Assembly: GCA_000708835.1 (NCBI GenBank)
Contig: DF236997.1
Coordinates: forward strand, 196,736-260,735
DNA from: Klebsormidium nitens
Lineage: Eukaryota; Streptophyta; Klebsormidiophyceae; Klebsormidiales; Klebsormidiaceae
DNA: 64,000 nucleotides
Direction: 5' to 3'
Part shown: positions 1 through 12,131 of the stretch, in pieces
Layout: each line of letters begins with the position of its first letter
Numbering within the stretch: the stretch's first letter is position 1
The notes under the pieces: model-generated
What the model was told of the DNA's origin: nothing
What the model saw: only the letters and a program-made list of their open reading frames with translations
Database searches by the model: none
Position numbers and translations under genes: made by a program

Positions 1-1830
1 GCCAGGTGGCGCCGCGCAGTGCCGTTGAAGCATTCCTCACGTGTGCCCTGCAAGAAGGGAGAGCGGGGAAGTCATCAAGATGGCCGGCGGGCTGATTCTA
101 TGAGCTGGCATGCTTTTTAAGGCAATGATGATGGACTCTGACTGTCTCAAAGCGGGATGAATTTGTGGAGAAGGCCAATCTCCACAACGAAACAACCGCT
201 GCTGGGGGCAACAAGGATTATCGTATTCGAAGCAGACTGATGTTCAACCGCTCAGTCAATCAACAAGTTTTGTAAACGCGTTCAAGCGAGCCTCGTAAAC
301 GCAAACAAGCACGCTCGGGTAGACCCACGTTACAAAGGCGCTGGGCCAGCGCCAGCTGGAATAGATGCTTCATATGATCAGTTGGAAAGGGGAAGGTGCG
401 CATTGTTCACCTGCAGAACTGGCAATGTGGTAGTCCTCACGATGCCACCCCACAGCACTCAAACCGGCATACCGCTTCTTGTAGGCGACCTCAAACGAGT
501 CTTGATAGAGGTAGTACTCAACCTGGAGAAGAGAAAGCAGCCAGTTCTTGGACGCCAGAGACCAGCCTACTCTTGTGAAGCTTCTTTGGTGAGCAAGCTG
601 TTTGAGAAGTTAATGGAGGCCCTTCGATTGCAAGCTTCCTGGAGGGGACATGCTTCAAGATATCAGACTGGGAGCAGACTTTCTTCGCGGCCGACAGGAG
701 TCGTCCTGAAGTCCCCACTGAGACATTGGAAACTTCATGAGGACCTTTCCTGAGCTGGTGGAGGGTGGGTCACAGGATCCCTCAATCCACAGCCACCACC
801 TCCAGGGACTGCTTAGCTGGCTCTCCAGGATCTGGAATGCGGTCTACCTTCCGAAGAGTCCTACTCGACTCATAACATTACTAAGGATGGGAACAAAGTC
901 CTGTTGGCGCACCAGGTTTGAACACTGAGCCCCAAAGACCCGAAGAATCATCCGATCCCTTCTAAAGCTTCAGTCCAAACCAGGTAATTTGTTAAAGGGA
1001 ATCATCTGACTCACTTCTGTCGCCGCCATGGGCTGACAGATCAGCTTTTTGGCTTCCGCAACCTGGCGCTGCAGAGTGGACCTTGGAGCATGGCCCGCCA
1101 GCTCATGGCTCTCGGTCTGAATGTCGCACAGGACGAGTGCCGTCTTCTCCAGCCAGCCGCACGTCCAAAGCGCAGATCGGGAAGAAGATCGGGCTGCAGG
1201 TGGTCGTCCCCAGAAGCTGTCGCCCAATCGGCAACCTGGAGAAAGGGGACTGACAAAGATGAGCGGTGGGGTATATGGATCCATGTAAGATACGAAGATA
1301 GAGAATGTTCAGGACTTAGGTCTGCACTCAAGTGATTGTATGCCCCCCTTGCATTCTCATCAACATGTTAGAGCACAACTTTGATTGACAGCAAGCTGCT
1401 ATAAGTAGAGTCTTGACAACATGTCTGCTCTTGACAGCCTTCATGGGCGTTTTGGACATAATCGCTCACATTAGGGCCCTAAGAAACTCTGCAACGGTGA
1501 TCCAGCCACTGCTGATCAGGGCACTCAGCATACACCACTTGCACCAGGAGTGTTCCAGCTCAACTGTGGCGCTGACCTTGTATTCCGGCGCTGTCTCTTG
1601 TCCATGTCTGTCGCCAGCAAGTAGGAGCAGGCGTGCGTGCCCTCCTTCGCAGCGGATTCCAGAAAGAACCCTGCATCATACCTCTTCCGACCATGCGGCC
1701 ATACCTATCAGCCATCCCCACAATGACGGTGTCAATCTCCCCAGACTTCACTTTTCCCTCAAGGTCCGGAACACTGAGCATGCCTGCGATTGGCTGTGCG
1801 GCCCCAAATGTGGCCAGGCTGCGTGAATCC
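1..1830 (-). pseudogene. Decayed glutamine synthetase (GSI/FluG-type) gene, truncated by window edge
   Basis: Reading down the minus strand, successive segments match the glutamine synthetase family in order. An N-terminal strand near 1790-1690 reads SGEIDTVIVGMADRYGRMVG. It is followed by FFLESAAKEGTHACSYLLAT, then GDDHLQPDL (about 1215), then LEKTALVLCD and APRSTLQRQVAEAKKL (about 1165-1040). Next come VEYYLYQDSFEVAYKKRYAG (522-411) and GTREECFNGTARRHL (47-1). The splice sites still look sound (donor after AATE near 1012, acceptors at 523 and 48). The frame, however, is broken at least three times: one base is missing near 1688, one near 1610, and there is another shift near 1165. Intact genes elsewhere in the window show no such errors, so decay is more likely than poor sequence. 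Introns are retained, so it is not a processed copy. The C-terminal catalytic part lies beyond base 1. The family assignment is strong; the exact subfamily is inferred. Confidence 0.75.
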
Positions 1831-2448
1831 AAGTCCAAGGGCCTGAACTGCGGGGAGCGTGCGTGCAAGAAGCGCATTGCTGGGGGATTGGAGCATAAGC
1901 AATCGGTGCGCAATCTGCTTGGCGCTCTGAGAACTTTCAACCTGCAGACCATCTGCTGCTCGTGGCAGCACTGCAACAAGAAAGGAGACTCCCAGTAGCT
2001 GCGCTGGAGAAATCTGGGCAATTGAGGGAATAACCACATACTAGTAGTGCTGGCAAAATGGCGTTGGACCGTGGAGCCAGCCAGGCCAGCAAGGCGCCAG
2101 CTCAGAAAAGCACCTGGGTCTGTGTAGCAGATTGATCATCCCCGAGTTTGGTCGCCCTCCCTCTCTAATCGTCAAGACGAGCTCCGGAAAACGGCGGGAG
2201 TTGAGCGCCTGGATTTTGACAGGGCGGCAGCATCTGTCTCCCGCGTCAAGCAATTCTCGGCGACCCGGTAGGGTTCACTTTTGCAAGTTTCAAACCCTAA
2301 ATTTGAAGGCGAGCTTGCACAGTACCGAATCTGGCTCCTCAATGTGTGGAACTGATTGAGCTCTTGGTTGCTGGCGCAGGTCCTTGTTTCAGGAGCTTGG
2401 CAGGTGGAAGGGGGTCATGACTGATGAGCTTTCGTTTCCAGCTGCATA
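1831..2448. other. Intergenic region between the GS relic and the asparaginase gene
   Basis: No conserved protein was recognised here. The stretch lies between divergent units, the minus-strand glutamine synthetase relic and the plus-strand asparaginase, so it probably holds the asparaginase promoter and 5' UTR. Short open frames on the minus strand (for example 1560-2039 upstream of the GS motif) have no family signature outside the GS part. Confidence 0.4.
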
Positions 2449-5400
2449 ATGGCGGGAGCCCTGTCTTCTAGCTTTGTTGCGGGCAGTTGCTGGCTTAATG
2501 TTTTCAAAGTGGACCGCTGTTTGCATCGCCTGGACAAAGTTAGTTGCTTTGCAAAGATACATACTGTCCACAATAAACGATTTCTGAACCACTTTGATTG
2601 GAAGGCAGCTGGAGTGCTCCCATCGTTAGGCAGGCGACACATGAAGTCTACATCAGTATTCCGTGCTGCAACATCTAGCCCAGCTGCTTCTGAATATAAC
2701 GGGGTTGTAAAAAGGAGTAGGAAGAAAAAAAACAAGTCTGCTGCTGAACACCAAGAAGCACCGGGGTCGATAAGAAGAAGCGGGGAGCTGGCTGCTGCTG
2801 TGGAGCAAGCAGAAAGCGTTGCTGAAAGAGTAGAGGGTAGAGAGCTTGGAAAGCAGGCCTCCAGTCCTGAAGAGACCCCGGGACGAAAACATCATGAGCC
2901 GTCGAGCAATGGCGTTGCAAGGGCAAAGAGGCTCTCTCCGCTAATCACAGTGAGCGACTCCGCCAAACCTGCCTGCTTCAAAGAAATTGGGCACCTAGGA
3001 CGTCGTTGGCAATGCGTGCAGCTGGAAGCCAAAGAAGGAACAACTTTCTTAATCCTGTCACTATTCCATGCAGGTGACCAAACCGCTTCCCAAAGTTCTG
3101 ATTCTTCACACAGGTAAGGACAGCCGCCCAGCTTCTGTAGAGAAACTGGCAGTTTGGGTGGTGGACATCTATGTCAAAGAACAACACGCTTCGATGATTA
3201 CTTCTCGACCTGCGCACGGTGCACGGCCATCCTTCTTTACAACTGTAAATAACTCTTCTCCCTGAACCAACTCAAGGGATAGACTCGTGAACTTGAGACT
3301 GTCTGCTGAAACAGGTGGCACCCTGGGCATGGACCCTGACCTCAGCTTTGAGAAAGACCGACAGGGGGTGCACCTGCGGGAGGGCACGGGGGGCACGTAC
3401 AAGAAGAGCCTGCAGGTACCACTTTTGCCAGCCGCCCTCTTCTGAGTCGTCGAGTGCCCCGCCTTGGAGCCGAAGTCTGTCTACATTGAGATGTCTCCCT
3501 TGAGTTGCCTGAGATGAGTTGTTGTCTGTGTGGGCATGCGATTGTTGCTCTGGTCTTTTCTTCCCTCCGTGGGCCTGAAAGCGAAGCAATTTGATTTAGC
3601 CCCAGATGACACGCTAATAAAGTCTGTAGCCTGAAATCAAACCAAGTAATGCTCATACTTGTGATATCTTCCCCGTGACGCCGTTGACTTGAACTCGATT
3701 TCGATCGCTTTGAATCGATTCCTGACAACCCTGAGTCGAGCCCCAACGACAGGTTGAAACGCCTTCGTTTCGCAGCCGCGGGGCCTGCTGGCGGACCTGC
3801 TGAGCGTCGTCCCTGAGCTGCAACACTTTGCGAACCTGGACGTGCGCGTGGTGTTCAACAAGGACAGCTGTCGCGTGGGGCCCGAGGACTGGGTGCGCCT
3901 CGCCAAGATTCTGCACCAGCAGCGCAACAACTTCTCCGCCTTCATCGTCGTGCATGGCACCGACACCATGGCCTACACCGCAAGCGCACTCTCCCTCATG
4001 GTGAGCTCTCACTCAGTGGTTTGGGGTGGGTCATATGTGCAGTCTCCGGTTCCCATAGTATGAAGGGAGGCTCAAATATGGTAATTTGCTTTCGAAAGAC
4101 GAGCTTTTAGAGCTCTTGTTATGTTGCGGGCAAGGAGCCAGAACGTTTGAGAATCTGTCTTGCACAGCCTTAGCAGGCAAGTGATTGTAGCTCGCCGAAG
4201 CGTCCTTCACGAGGCCAGTCAAATCGAATTGGCGGCTTGCTTTGCTGACCCTTCAAAGCGGCCTGGAAGAGAAGAATCTTTATCTGATCCTGGCCTCATC
4301 GTTCAAAGCTCACCCCTCAATCTTTGGTTGCAGCTCGCTGGCTTTCGTAAACCGATTGTCTTGACAGGTGGGTACGCTCGCTGCTTCAGATACACATGGC
4401 TGCATGACTTCGACAATACATCGCTTGATGGTGACAAGAGGTTCACGATTTCTCTTCTAAGGCTGTCATGTACTGATTGCACTCCTCGTCTGTTGTCTTC
4501 AACCGTTGACTTTATCAGGCATGTTTGTTGAATGGTTTCGCTAGTATCCAGTCAAGGCAAACCTCCAATCCTTCGCTGAAGAGGTACCCTGTACGTCTGC
4601 CCCAGGTTCCCAGCTCCCTCTCTCCATGCCCCGCTCCGACGCCCGACAAAACCTCATCGACAGCATCAGCTGTGCCACATCCGGCCCCTTAGGGGTGAGC
4701 CGTTCCTTGTTTTCCCCTCTACTCTTCTCTCGCTTCTGGTTCTCTAGTACTGACGACTTTGGCCTTTGACGACTTGGGTCAATTGATGGACCGTTCAATC
4801 CGAACGGAGGGATAACCTGGTTTCCTCACACACATCAAACCAATCTTCAAAAGCCCGCCAGTAACGTCTTTCTCGGAATGTCAACTCGTCATCAATCTTC
4901 GGATGCAATTCTCGCTGACATTCACCTGTTGGCAGGAAGTTTGCATCTGCTTTGGGGGCGTGCTCTTGCGCGGCAACCGGGCGCAGAAAACCAACGCGTC
5001 GGTATACCGAGCCTTCTCCTCCACCACGTACCCGCACCTAGCAAGCCTGGGCCTCGAGGTGAGCCCCAGCGTCTGCTTCAAATACAATCTTCGGGCAGTT
5101 CTGGGCGGTCCTCGATTTTCGAACTGCGGACCGTGGCGCTGCTGACTCCCATCTCACGATATCCTCTGTGACCGAATCCCAAACCACGGTATTAACAACG
5201 GCGATTGCAGAGCGCAGGCGTCGAAATCCCTTGGAGAAGGCCTCCGACGTGGTGTCAGTGTTCCCTGTTTGATTGTCCTTCAAGCCTTGCGCAACACTCA
5301 GCTCATTGCTTCGACTTTTGACCTTTTTCCAAAAGCAGCCTACGAATTCGACTCCTCAAACCAACTTCTCAAACTACGCCGTCTCATTCCTCCGCAGGTC

Positions 5401-6534
5401 GAGTGGGACAACAAAGCCCTGCTGAAGCACGAGGGCGTCTACCGGCCGCGCTTCGAGCTCAACCCCAACGTCATCCGCATCCCCATAGTGCCCGGGTGCG
5501 ATCCCCGGTTAGCGTACGGGGACCTGTACGCCCGGGGCGTGCGGGGCCTGATCCTGGAAGCGTTTGGGGTGGGGAACATGCCGGACACGCCGCGCCACGG
5601 CTGGCTGCCCTGGCTGCGGCAACAGCGGAAAAAGGGCATGCAGGTGGGCGCTGACAAAATCACCTTCCCTGTTTTGGTCGCCGCATGTGCCGCGCTTTGT
5701 TTTGAGATACACGCGTTGGCCCTGGGTTTTGGGGATGGTCGGATCTGCGTAAGGAAAGTTGGATGACGCGTTTCTGAGGCGTCCATTGAATTGCTCCCGT
5801 TTTGAAAGTGTCCGTTTCCGATTTGCCGAAAAGGACTCCGCAATTTCAGAACTGCGCTCGATTCTCGAGGATCCAGATAGGAGTGGCGAAATGCGTCTGG
5901 AGGTCGGACGCCCCTCTTTCCGCAGGGTCGCATGCTTTAGCCCGTGTTGCTGTATCGCTGTTCTGATCGCTCAATAATTGTCGTTCTGTTACCTTTGCAG
6001 GTATACTTGAGCACGCAGTGTGATATTGGGTATCTCCATCCAGAGCTGTACCGTAGCGGGAGTATCGCTGTCGCGTTGGGGGTAGAAGCAGGGCCGCAAG
6101 TAAGCATGCACACCTGCGCTAGAGATCTTCTGACAGCAATAAGAACCCAAAAGCCGAAATCTCTTTCGACGCATTGACCACGTAAAAGTTGTGTTTCAAG
6201 TCTGGCTGATATGTATTTGTCATTCGACTCTTCGAAGCCTTTGAATGCTTGAATGGGCACAGCTAACTCGATATTTTGGTGCTTCAATTGCGGAGGGCGG
6301 CCGTTGCAACAGGTCCTTCGTAAGCTTTGAGCAGATCCATCTCGGGCGTATTCTGCAACTGCTAAGTTACCTGCTTCGTCATTGGAAGTTTAAAAGCCCA
6401 ATTCGTAGCCACTTGATCAAAAGTTTCTCATTTGATTCCTGTAGATGACGCCCGAGTGCGCGTGTTGCAAGATGATGCTGTGTTTGGCTTACCCGGACAT
6501 CCCCCTAGGACAACCCATCGCGGGGGAGCTTTGA
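2449..6534 (+). CDS. Type I L-asparaginase (AnsA-like) with N-terminal extension
   Basis: Hydrolyses L-asparagine to aspartate and ammonia. Exons: 2449-2949, 3074-3113, 3315-3415, 3776-4000, 4334-4367, 4606-4694, 4936-5058, 5398-5643, 6001-6099, 6445-6534; phases close, giving about 515 residues. The catalytic core starts at residue 168 with KPLPKVLILHTGGTLGM, carrying the first catalytic Thr (about 183). VVHGTDTMAYTASALSLM supplies the Thr-Asp pair (about 276-277). NRAQKTNASVYRAF supplies the Lys of the Thr-Lys-Asp triad. The C-terminus reads MTPECACCKMMLCLAYP. Bacterial and fungal relatives are about 330 residues, so the first exon adds about 167 residues. That extension starts with a hydrophobic/Ser-rich stretch and continues into a charged Lys/Glu-rich linker, which may be an organelle transit peptide. 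This is the bacterial-type fold, distinct from the Ntn-type asparaginase typical of land plants. The start is the first ATG of the open frame. Confidence 0.9.
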
Positions 6535-7858
6535 GTATTCAGCAATGCTCTAGGAGGGTTACCTTTTGAGGCAATCAGACGACGATGTCTTTTCTGACGA
6601 GAGTAGACGAGAGCTCTGTACAGGTTGAGGCGGAGTAGCGAGATGCATGCTAGGGAGAGGTTAGTTAGAAACCTTAGACTTTCTGCAGGTCAATTTTAGG
6701 CCTGGTTGTAGTGTGTTTGAGAGACTAGCTGAGATTAAGGATAGCAGTGACAGAGCTTGCGAGTAAGGTTTGTGTTCGACCTTCGCCAATCACGATTTAG
6801 TTAGCGTCAGGATCACAGGGACCCGTCAGTGCTAGCAATATATGATGTATATTATGATCTATGAGCAGTCACTTTGCCAACGATTCGGATGCATACGAGC
6901 ACTTAGATCCCTTGCCAAATTGACCAGAGAATGTTGTAGCAGTCCTGCTCCGAAACAGAAATTGCGCTGCGGCGGCTCGAGTCCGGCGCCCAGTAAAGGC
7001 CCACAAACCGGTTCGTTTTGGAGACCGCTCAGTAAGATGATCCGGGCGGTTATTGCAGCACAGACACTAATCCTTGTGCCTGCATGTGCTTGCAAGCTAT
7101 AGATCCTTAATTTTGAATCATTTCACTAGCTCAGTGACTCCATGTGCGAGAATAACGGCAACGACGGTATGTCTCCGTGACAGTCACCCAGCACCACACG
7201 TATGCATGCGCACACTACATTGTTCCGTATTACCTGATCGAGTCACACGTGCAAGATCGAAGCATGTATGTCCCAGAGGCAAACTGTCAAGAATTTGACT
7301 TATTGCTGGGCTGCCGCCCGGCAAGCCTGCAACAGAGCACTGAGGGCCCGGTGCTATACGTACCTTGGAAACGGCCAACTAGCTTCTGCTTGACAGCTGT
7401 TCGAATGGCATGAAGTATCAAGTGATTAGAAGTTGAAGCATCAAATGCATAGGCTACAAACGATTGCAAGCATTCAGAGTGTCTACAGAGTTTCCATTCT
7501 GCCGCAGCTACAGAAAGAAACAGGGGCAAAGTTGACCCCCCAGGGTGACGGTCTTTGTTAGCGCGGACAGCGCTCGAGCTTATGTACAGTCTGCAGCTTC
7601 CCACTACTTTCTGTTTCTCGTTATCGAATTCCTAGCCCGCCGACTCCCGTCCTTTTCTATCTACAACCCACCAATCCTTTTCTTGCTCTCATCTCCGCGC
7701 ACTCGCTTTCTAAACTCTTCTGCCGCCTTCTCGTTGGCCAAGCTTGGAGTACTTGCACTGTTATCCTCCTCGGATCACTTCCTTCTTTTTTCACTTCCTA
7801 GTATTTCTACCCCTCATCCGACCACGTTCTTTCCTCCCGTTTCTCTCCCCCTTGCTCC
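6535..7858. other. Intergenic, convergent 3' ends
   Basis: Lies between the stop of the asparaginase gene (+) and the stop of the zinc dehydrogenase (-), so it should hold both 3' UTRs and polyadenylation signals. I see no conserved coding segment. 7600-7860 is pyrimidine-rich on the plus strand (many TTC/CTC runs), just beyond the stop of the minus-strand gene. Confidence 0.5.
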
Positions 7859-10800
7859 CTAGGTCTCCTGCTTGGCCCACGGCTTCATGACGACCTTGAC
7901 GCAGCCGTCCTTCTTCTCGTCGAAGATCTTGTACGCGTGCGGCGCCTCCTCGAGCGGCGGCTTGTGCGTGATGATGAACGTGGGGTCGATCTTGCCCTCG
8001 TCGATCAGGCCCTTCAGCTTGGGCCAGAACTTCTGGCACGGCGTCTGCCCGCCGCGCATCGTCATGAACTTCTCCATGAACGCGCCGATGTTGTAGTGGT
8101 TCGTGAAGCCCACGTACACGCCCACGATGGAAATGCGCCCGCCCTGCGCAGAAAGAAGAGAGACTGATTTGAAGGGTGCCCAGCAAGACTGTATCCCTGA
8201 TCAAAGCAGAAGGACCCACTTTGGGAGGGCCATTGCGAAATATATAAGGGGGTGCTTTCAGATTTGGCTTGAGGTGGAAGGAAACCGCAGGTAGCCGGTA
8301 AGAAGAAGGTATAATGGTCGAACTTGGATTAGAAACTTGGTGCAATCACTGGCGACGCAGAGGCTTCGAACGACATTCGTTGGGCTGACAATGGACAGTC
8401 AGCATTTTTGGTCGACCGGTATCCAAGCATCCTTATCTCTCAGACAACCGGCTCTGCGTCCAGGAAAGCAGATTAAAGCAGCGAACTCGCTTTTTTCAAG
8501 CAAATTCCGCCCGTTCCGTCCCCGCTGCCTCCTCTTCCGCTTTCTCTTCCGCACTCAATCTCAGCGGACCGCTCCTCACCTTGCGGACGCAGTAGATCAT
8601 CTCGTCGAGCACTTCGGACGGGTCCTGCTGCGCGCCCACGACCTGCTCCACCTTCTGCAGCAGGCTGCTGCTCACGTAATGATTGCCCACCATCTCCACG
8701 CCCACGTCAGGGCCCCGCGGCCAGATCTCCAGCAGCTTCTCGTATATCTGCGCGGTCCGGGGACAATCTCGTTAATGCTCTGACGAGGCCTCAGACACTA
8801 CTTTAAACCGAGATTTAGGCGTTCTGCTTGGAATTCTCCGATGATGGGAACAATTTACAAAACATAAGTTGTAAATGACTTGAACAGACCAAACATCAGT
8901 TCTTTTGTAGCCCAGTCTTGTCATGTTGTCTCTGACGGCGCTTGAGTCATCTGTACTCAGCTTGAAGATCCGCGAGAACAGACCTCGCAGATCTTGGAAT
9001 CAAACAGATCAGGGCTTCCGAGAAGCATTGTCGGTGTTTCCAGATAGGCCCAATATATACTACGAAACACTCAAAAGGAGCTTCCAAAACGGTTAGGTAC
9101 AAGATAGAACAAGGAAGAACTGCGAGAACTGGCTCACCGCCTTGGAGTCCTTGCCCTTGCGGTTGACGCACTCGACTTCGGGGCAGTGCTTCTTGAGGTG
9201 GTCCAGCCGGTACTGCTCCTGGTCGATCACGATCACCTTGCCGCACTTGCGCACCTTGTTGGCCAGCATCGCGCACAGCTGCCCCACTGCGCGGAACGAG
9301 CGGAACCGGAACGCAGTGAGCGGAGTGCTAGACAACGAGGAAACGACTGTCTTCTGGAGTCTGAAGCTACCGTTGAGGGAGCTGAATTGCCAAGGATGAG
9401 TATCAGACTTTGCGGCTAAGACCAGGACGGTCCGACACACCGGAAAGAAGATTTCGTTGTTGAGAAAACAATTCAAATGTGGTTTCAGCTGTTACAAAAC
9501 AAGCCCACTTACGTTTTCCAGTTCAACAAAAGTTTTTGTCTCCTCAATCTGCTTTTGAGCGGGTATTTACGTGCAACAAACTGAATCGTCAAGGTGTCAC
9601 AAGTGTAAGCACATTTGAGCCGCAACCTCAGAATGTGTGTTAAGAGTTTTGCGCGCGCGCGCACCTGGCCCCGCTCCCCAGATGGCGACGCACTCGCCCT
9701 CGGCGGCTTCGCCCATCTCGAGGCCGTTCCAGGCCGTCGGCAGGATGTCGGACAGGAAGACGTACTTCTCGTCCGGCGCGTCCGACGGGATCTTCAGCAG
9801 GTTGACGTCAGCTGCGCGCAAGATAGATTTCAAGATGGATCGACATGACACGACGGCAATTCTAGTGAATGGAACGGCTGCTGACGGACGAAGAAGCTCG
9901 AATGTGGTTCGTTACACTGCGGGCCTTTAACTTGTACGATACCGGGCACAGAGAAGAAACAACGAGCTTGACGAAGTTGGCCTTGAATGAATCAGAGAAG
10001 AAAAACCCACATGTTTTCTGACTGGCCCTGGAATGATTGAACGTGGTGAAGCGACACACACATGGCCCGGGTTCGATGTAAAGGCGACAACTCGAACCGT
10101 CAGAATTTCTTCCCCGACCATGTTGGTCCGATGAACCGTTCAATAACGACAGATTGGAACGTTTTAAAATCCGCCGGTGCAGTTTCTAACCAAGTAGCCC
10201 ACAGTAAAAGAACGGTGCACCGGCTGCGTCCCCGGCCTTCAAAAATTGGAACAGACCACGTTGGGTTGTGTTTACGTCTCTGAACCATAGCCTTACTCTC
10301 GAATAGGCCTCAAAATCATGGGCTTACTCTGGGATAGGCCTCAAACTTAAAGATTGGTCGAAGCATACGCTCCTCTCATCAGCAAACAAACGGAAATCTT
10401 TATTCTCACCGATGGGAACGCGCGCGTACTGCGCCTGCCCCCCCGGCCACTGCCCGGTGACCTTGGAGTAGCCGTAGAAGCCGCCGGTGCGGTAGCCGTA
10501 CAGCTCTTTTTCCTCCTTGCTGTCGTTGGTCGCGTCGCAGAGGGAGTAGCACTCGCGCTTGCAGTACCAGCACTTGCCGCACGCTACGTCGAAGCACGCC
10601 ACCACCTTGTCGCCCTTCTTGATGTTCTTCACCTGACGTTAGCAACGAGGGGAGGGCTTAGCGGAGTGCGGTATGGGGGGCTTTACTGGCGTCACGAGCG
10701 CAAGAAGGAGATGTGATTCGGAGCAGGGGGGAATAGGAACGTTTCCTGTTTCAGAAATCACAATGTTTTGCGCGGGGATGCAAACGTGGCAAGGAGGGGC

Positions 10801-12131
10801 TGGAGGGAAAAAACGGAGGCAAAATTCTTCGACATCTTTGCGTTTCTTACGGGGCAGGCATCTCAAGCATTGGACGCAGACGGGTTGGACAGTGCCGGGG
10901 CTTCGCAACGTGCACACAGAATGATAAAAGCCTCGAATGCAAGAGCCCACACTCCTCCATGCTCTGGGCTGGAAAAAGAGCAGACAACCCAACTCGGATC
11001 AGAAGAGAGAGAAATAGTAAAAATCCAGATGCCAAAGGCAAGGGTCTAAATTGCACCCGTGCAAGGCAACTCTCGGCTCACCTCCGGCCCCACTTCCTCC
11101 ACAATGCCCATGAACTCGTGGCCTGCAAAAGAAAGCAAAAGGGGGGAGTTTCTATTTGACCAGATACGACATCAGGCAGGACGACAAGAAGATTGCTGTC
11201 CAGATCAGAACAACTGTTCGGAGTTCAATGCAACAGAAGAAGCTGTCGTGGTGGCTACGTAGCTGAACGGATAGCTCTCTCAAAAAACCCAAATATCCTC
11301 CGACTTAAAAAGACAAAGCTACCTTTGTCATACAGCGTGACTCTCGAGAAGGTTAGGAGTACATACAAACGTCGAAGATGTGACGGAAAAGGGGGGCCAA
11401 CAAAATATTTGCTGATGACTCACCGAGAGTGTCCCCCGGGGTCATGTAGGGAATGGTCCCGTTGTAGATATGCAAGTCCGACCCGCAGATGCATGTCGAC
11501 GTCACCTTCAACAGGGCGTCAGCCTGGGAGGACAGAATGAAAGTATGACGTCAGTCTTGGGCATGCGTTAAACACCCCGTTACTTTACATTGTGCTGCAT
11601 GCCTCTCCGAAAGGAACCGGAAACTGAAGGTCTGGGCTGCCAACCCGAAGTGTGAAAGAAGGTCTTTGATGGGGAAAGTCTCGACTTTATAAGAAACAAA
11701 AATGTTTGCCGACTGTAACATCTGGAAGAACAATACAGACCAGACTCTGAAGCGCATGCACGTTTCTGGACTAAAAGCGACAACCCATAGTGGCCCCTTC
11801 TCTGCAAAGCGAGGAGAGATGGCGCTTCGATTTAACAGCAGGTTTCGAAGAGTGCATTTTTCGCCCATTGTCGATTGCAGCAGCTACAAAGCAACCCACC
11901 TGCCCTCAAGCCCCCCCCTTCCCCCGCCCCAGCACCCCCCTCGCATGCCCCCCTGTTCCCCCCTTGGCCACTCACCGGGTCCGTGATCTCGGGGCTGGGC
12001 CTCTTGGAGTTGACCTTGATGTTCTTCTTGCCGTGCCACTCCACGGCGTGCATAGGCTTGTTGGGGTTCTCCTTGTACTTGATCGTCACCTTGGGCACGT
12101 CACCCACCTCGCCGCGGTCCGTCCCCGACAT
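7859..12131 (-). CDS. Zinc-dependent alcohol dehydrogenase, glutathione-independent formaldehyde dehydrogenase-like
   Basis: Medium-chain (MDR) oxidoreductase; family members oxidise formaldehyde or other alcohols/aldehydes with NAD(P). Exons (minus): 12131-11976, 11523-11424, 11122-11082, 10632-10410, 9811-9665, 9286-9138, 8747-8580, 8143-7859; total 1269 nt, 422 residues. Motifs in order: VEWHGKKNIKV at the N-terminus; TCICGSDLHIYNG (catalytic Zn Cys) and GHEFMGIVEEVGPE; then CGKCWYCKRECYSLC, with the C-x2-C-x2-C-x7-C structural zinc pattern. IWGAGPVGQLCAML is the Rossmann glycine motif. GGRISIVGVYVGFTNHYNIG and MRGGQTPCQKFWPKL near the C-terminus are typical of FdhA-like enzymes and unlike class III ADH, which needs glutathione. 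All introns are GT-AG and phases match. No transit peptide is obvious, so a cytosolic enzyme is inferred. Substrate is not proven by sequence. Confidence 0.9.

Noticed and set aside
7791-8345. 184-codon minus-strand frame over the end of the formaldehyde-dehydrogenase-like gene
   Set aside because: It overlaps the true last exon (8143-7859) in another frame, is Arg/Gly/His-rich as expected for a shadow of GC-rich coding DNA, and has no family motif.
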